Origin: Bacteroidota bacterium
GTDB taxonomy: Bacteria; Bacteroidota; Bacteroidia; Bacteroidales; Marinifilaceae
Direction of reading: 5' to 3'
NCBI GenBank assembly: GCA_023400335.1
Contig: JAEXFF010000287.1
Location: 1 to 7,172, forward strand
DNA length: 7,172 nt
Below are positions 6,119 through 7,172 of this stretch, one piece after another. How positions within the stretch are numbered: position 1 is the first letter of the stretch; the number at the start of each line of letters is the position of its first letter. The position numbers were made by a program, and so were the translations under genes. The notes beneath the pieces were generated by a model, which saw only the letters and a program-made list of their open reading frames with translations, was not told where the DNA came from and ran no database searches.

Positions 6119-6168
6119 TGTGCTTTAAACTGTAAGGCTGAACCTTAGCCATTTCCCTTACAGGCACA
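6119..6168 (+). promoter_or_regulatory. Structured RNA element in the rplM-rpsI leader
   Basis: TGTGC at 6119-6123 pairs with GCACA at 6164-6168, and CTGTAAGG at 6130-6137 with CCTTACAG at 6156-6163. The 3' arms are contiguous, so the two form a 13-bp helix with a single 6-nt bulge (TTTAAA, 6124-6129) on the 5' side. TAAGG at 6133-6137 can instead pair with CCTTA at 6143-6147, a competing small hairpin. By analogy with other ribosomal-protein leaders, this may be an autoregulatory binding site for L13 or S9. I do not recognise it as a named family. Confidence 0.5.
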
Positions 6169-6175
6169 TTCCGGA

Positions 6176-6274
6176 ATGAAAAAGTTAGTAAGTCTGCCCG
6201 ACTACCGCGTTTCTTTTAATTCTGTGAAATGCAAGGACATATCGCTTCAGAAAGCAAACAGATGTATAATTTAA
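6176..6274 (+). CDS. Possible 32-residue upstream ORF in the rplM leader
   Basis: An ATG at 6176 opens a 32-codon frame (beginning MKKLVSLPDY, ending ANRCII) that stops with TAA at 6272-6274, 12 bases before the rplM GTG and in a different frame. It begins 8 bases after the bulged leader helix. There is no strong SD, but the gene start of rplM itself lacks one too. I do not recognise the peptide and see no signal sequence or run of one amino acid. It could be a regulatory leader peptide or a chance ORF in a short leader. Confidence 0.3.
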   Translation: MKKLVSLPDYRVSFNSVKCKDISLQKANRCII

Positions 6275-6286
6275 ACTAAAAAAGAA

Positions 6287-6742
6287 GTGGATCAAATCAG
6301 TTACAAAACGACTTACGTCAACAAAGCCACAGTCAAAAAAGAATGGGTTTTGATTGACGCAGAAAATGAAGTTTTGGGACGTCTTGCCGCTAAAGTTGCG
6401 AAACTATTGAGAGGCAAATACAAACCGTCCTACACACCTCACGTAGACTGCGGAGATAACATTGTCATTATCAATGCAGAAAAAATTGTATTGAGCGGTA
6501 ACAAATTAACCGACAAACAGTACACCCGTCACACCGGATATCCCGGCGGACAAAGACACATAACACCGGCAGCTGTATTAGCCAGTCATCCGGAAAGAGT
6601 GATTGAACATGCCGTAAAAGGAATGCTTCCTAAAAGTCGTCTCGGGAGAGCCGTCATGAAAAACCTTTATGTTTATGCTGGTACAGAGCATGCTCAGCAA
6701 GCTCAGCAACCGAAAAAAATCGATTTAAACACACTTAAATAA
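6287..6742 (+). CDS. rplM: 50S ribosomal protein L13
   Basis: L13 is an early-assembling protein of the large subunit. The 151 residues match Bacteroidales L13 in length and wording: GRLAAKVAKLLRGK at 31-44, PHVDCGDNIVIINAEKI at 51-67, the hallmark TGYPGGQR at 83-90, KGMLPKSRLGR at 111-121, and LYVYAGTEH at 127-135. The start is the GTG at 6287-6289: translation from it gives the usual short Bacteroidales N-terminus (VDQISYKT), and no in-frame ATG lies nearby. The upstream sequence is A-rich rather than a true SD. It is co-transcribed with rpsI, 6 bases downstream, from the promoter at 6069-6099. Confidence 0.97.
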   Translation: MDQISYKTTYVNKATVKKEWVLIDAENEVLGRLAAKVAKLLRGKYKPSYTPHVDCGDNIVIINAEKIVLSGNKLTDKQYTRHTGYPGGQRHITPAAVLASHPERVIEHAVKGMLPKSRLGRAVMKNLYVYAGTEHAQQAQQPKKIDLNTLK

Positions 6743-6748
6743 TAAGGT

Positions 6749-7135
6749 ATGGAAGTAATTAACGCAATTGGTAGAAGAAAAGCAGCAGTAGCTCGCGTTT
6801 ATGTAAATGAAGGAAAGGGTAATATCACGATCAACAAAAGAAGTCTGGAAGAATACTTTCCCTTACCTACACTTCAGTATATTGTAAAACAGCCTTTGGA
6901 ACTATTGGGTGTAAACGGCCAATATGACATCCGGGTAAACCTGGACGGAGGCGGTTTTAAAGGGCAGGCAGAAGCATTGCGCTTAGGTATTGCCAGAGCC
7001 TTGGTTGAAATTAATGCAGAGAATAAATCTCAGTTGAGGACAGCAGGATTTCTGACCCGTGATCCGCGGGAAGTGGAACGTAAGAAACCGGGACGTCCGA
7101 AAGCTCGTAAGAGATTCCAGTTCTCTAAACGTTAA
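6749..7135 (+). CDS. rpsI: 30S ribosomal protein S9
   Basis: S9 is a small-subunit protein whose C-terminal tail reaches the P-site tRNA. The 128 residues begin with the family block [14 protein letters not shown] (4-17), contain [19 protein letters not shown] at 67-85, and end with the basic tail [17 protein letters not shown], whose final SKR is the universally conserved tRNA contact. It starts 6 bases after the first of two consecutive rplM stop codons, with AAGG just upstream, and itself ends in tandem TAA TAG. No terminator is seen in the remaining 37 bases, so the operon may continue beyond the window; in Bacteroidales rpsB and tsf often follow. Confidence 0.98.
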   Translation: MEVINAIGRRKAAVARVYVNEGKGNITINKRSLEEYFPLPTLQYIVKQPLELLGVNGQYDIRVNLDGGGFKGQAEALRLGIARALVEINAENKSQLRTAGFLTRDPREVERKKPGRPKARKRFQFSKR

Positions 7136-7172
7136 TAGCAGTTTAGTATCTAAATTGACGGGACTTCTTCTC

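Overview
This window looks like a chromosomal segment of a Bacteroidota bacterium, most likely a Bacteroidales member. The evidence is promoters of the TTTG-N19-TAnnTTTG type, mostly weak Shine-Dalgarno sites, proteins that read like Bacteroidales versions (L13, S9, L32, DUF177, M56/TonB_C), AT-rich intergenic DNA, and a CMP-Kdo synthetase that implies an LPS outer membrane. I cannot name the genus from sequence alone.

Layout, left to right. (1) 1-1221, plus: the 3' part of a BlaR1-like M56 membrane metallopeptidase ending in a TonB C-terminal domain; its start lies outside the window. (2) 1401-1964, plus: frr (ribosome recycling factor) behind its own promoter and ending at a strong intrinsic terminator. 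(3) 2054-3669, minus: bactofilin, bactofilin, kdsB, probably one operon, converging on frr. (4) 3670-4070: a 401-bp gene-free stretch with a REP/MITE-like hairpin and the terminator of the next operon. (5) 4071-5945, minus: DUF177 (yceD), rpmF and fabH, the usual L32/fatty-acid cluster but without plsX. (6) 5946-6286: a divergent regulatory region with a homopurine mirror repeat, a hairpin, two opposed promoters and a long structured leader. (7) 6287-7135, plus: rplM-rpsI (L13-S9).

The window links translation (frr, rpmF, rplM, rpsI, and DUF177, which acts in rRNA metabolism in other organisms) with envelope building (fabH for fatty acids, kdsB for LPS, bactofilins as a scaffold). It is mostly housekeeping DNA and I see no defence system, CRISPR array or intact mobile element.

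The points most worth a second look are non-obvious. The first bactofilin seems to have lost, or to reach only by a +1 frameshift, a 48-residue coding-looking tail. The rplM leader carries a bulged 13-bp helix with a competing pairing and a 32-codon upstream ORF. A single copy of a REP-like hairpin sits upstream of the bactofilins.
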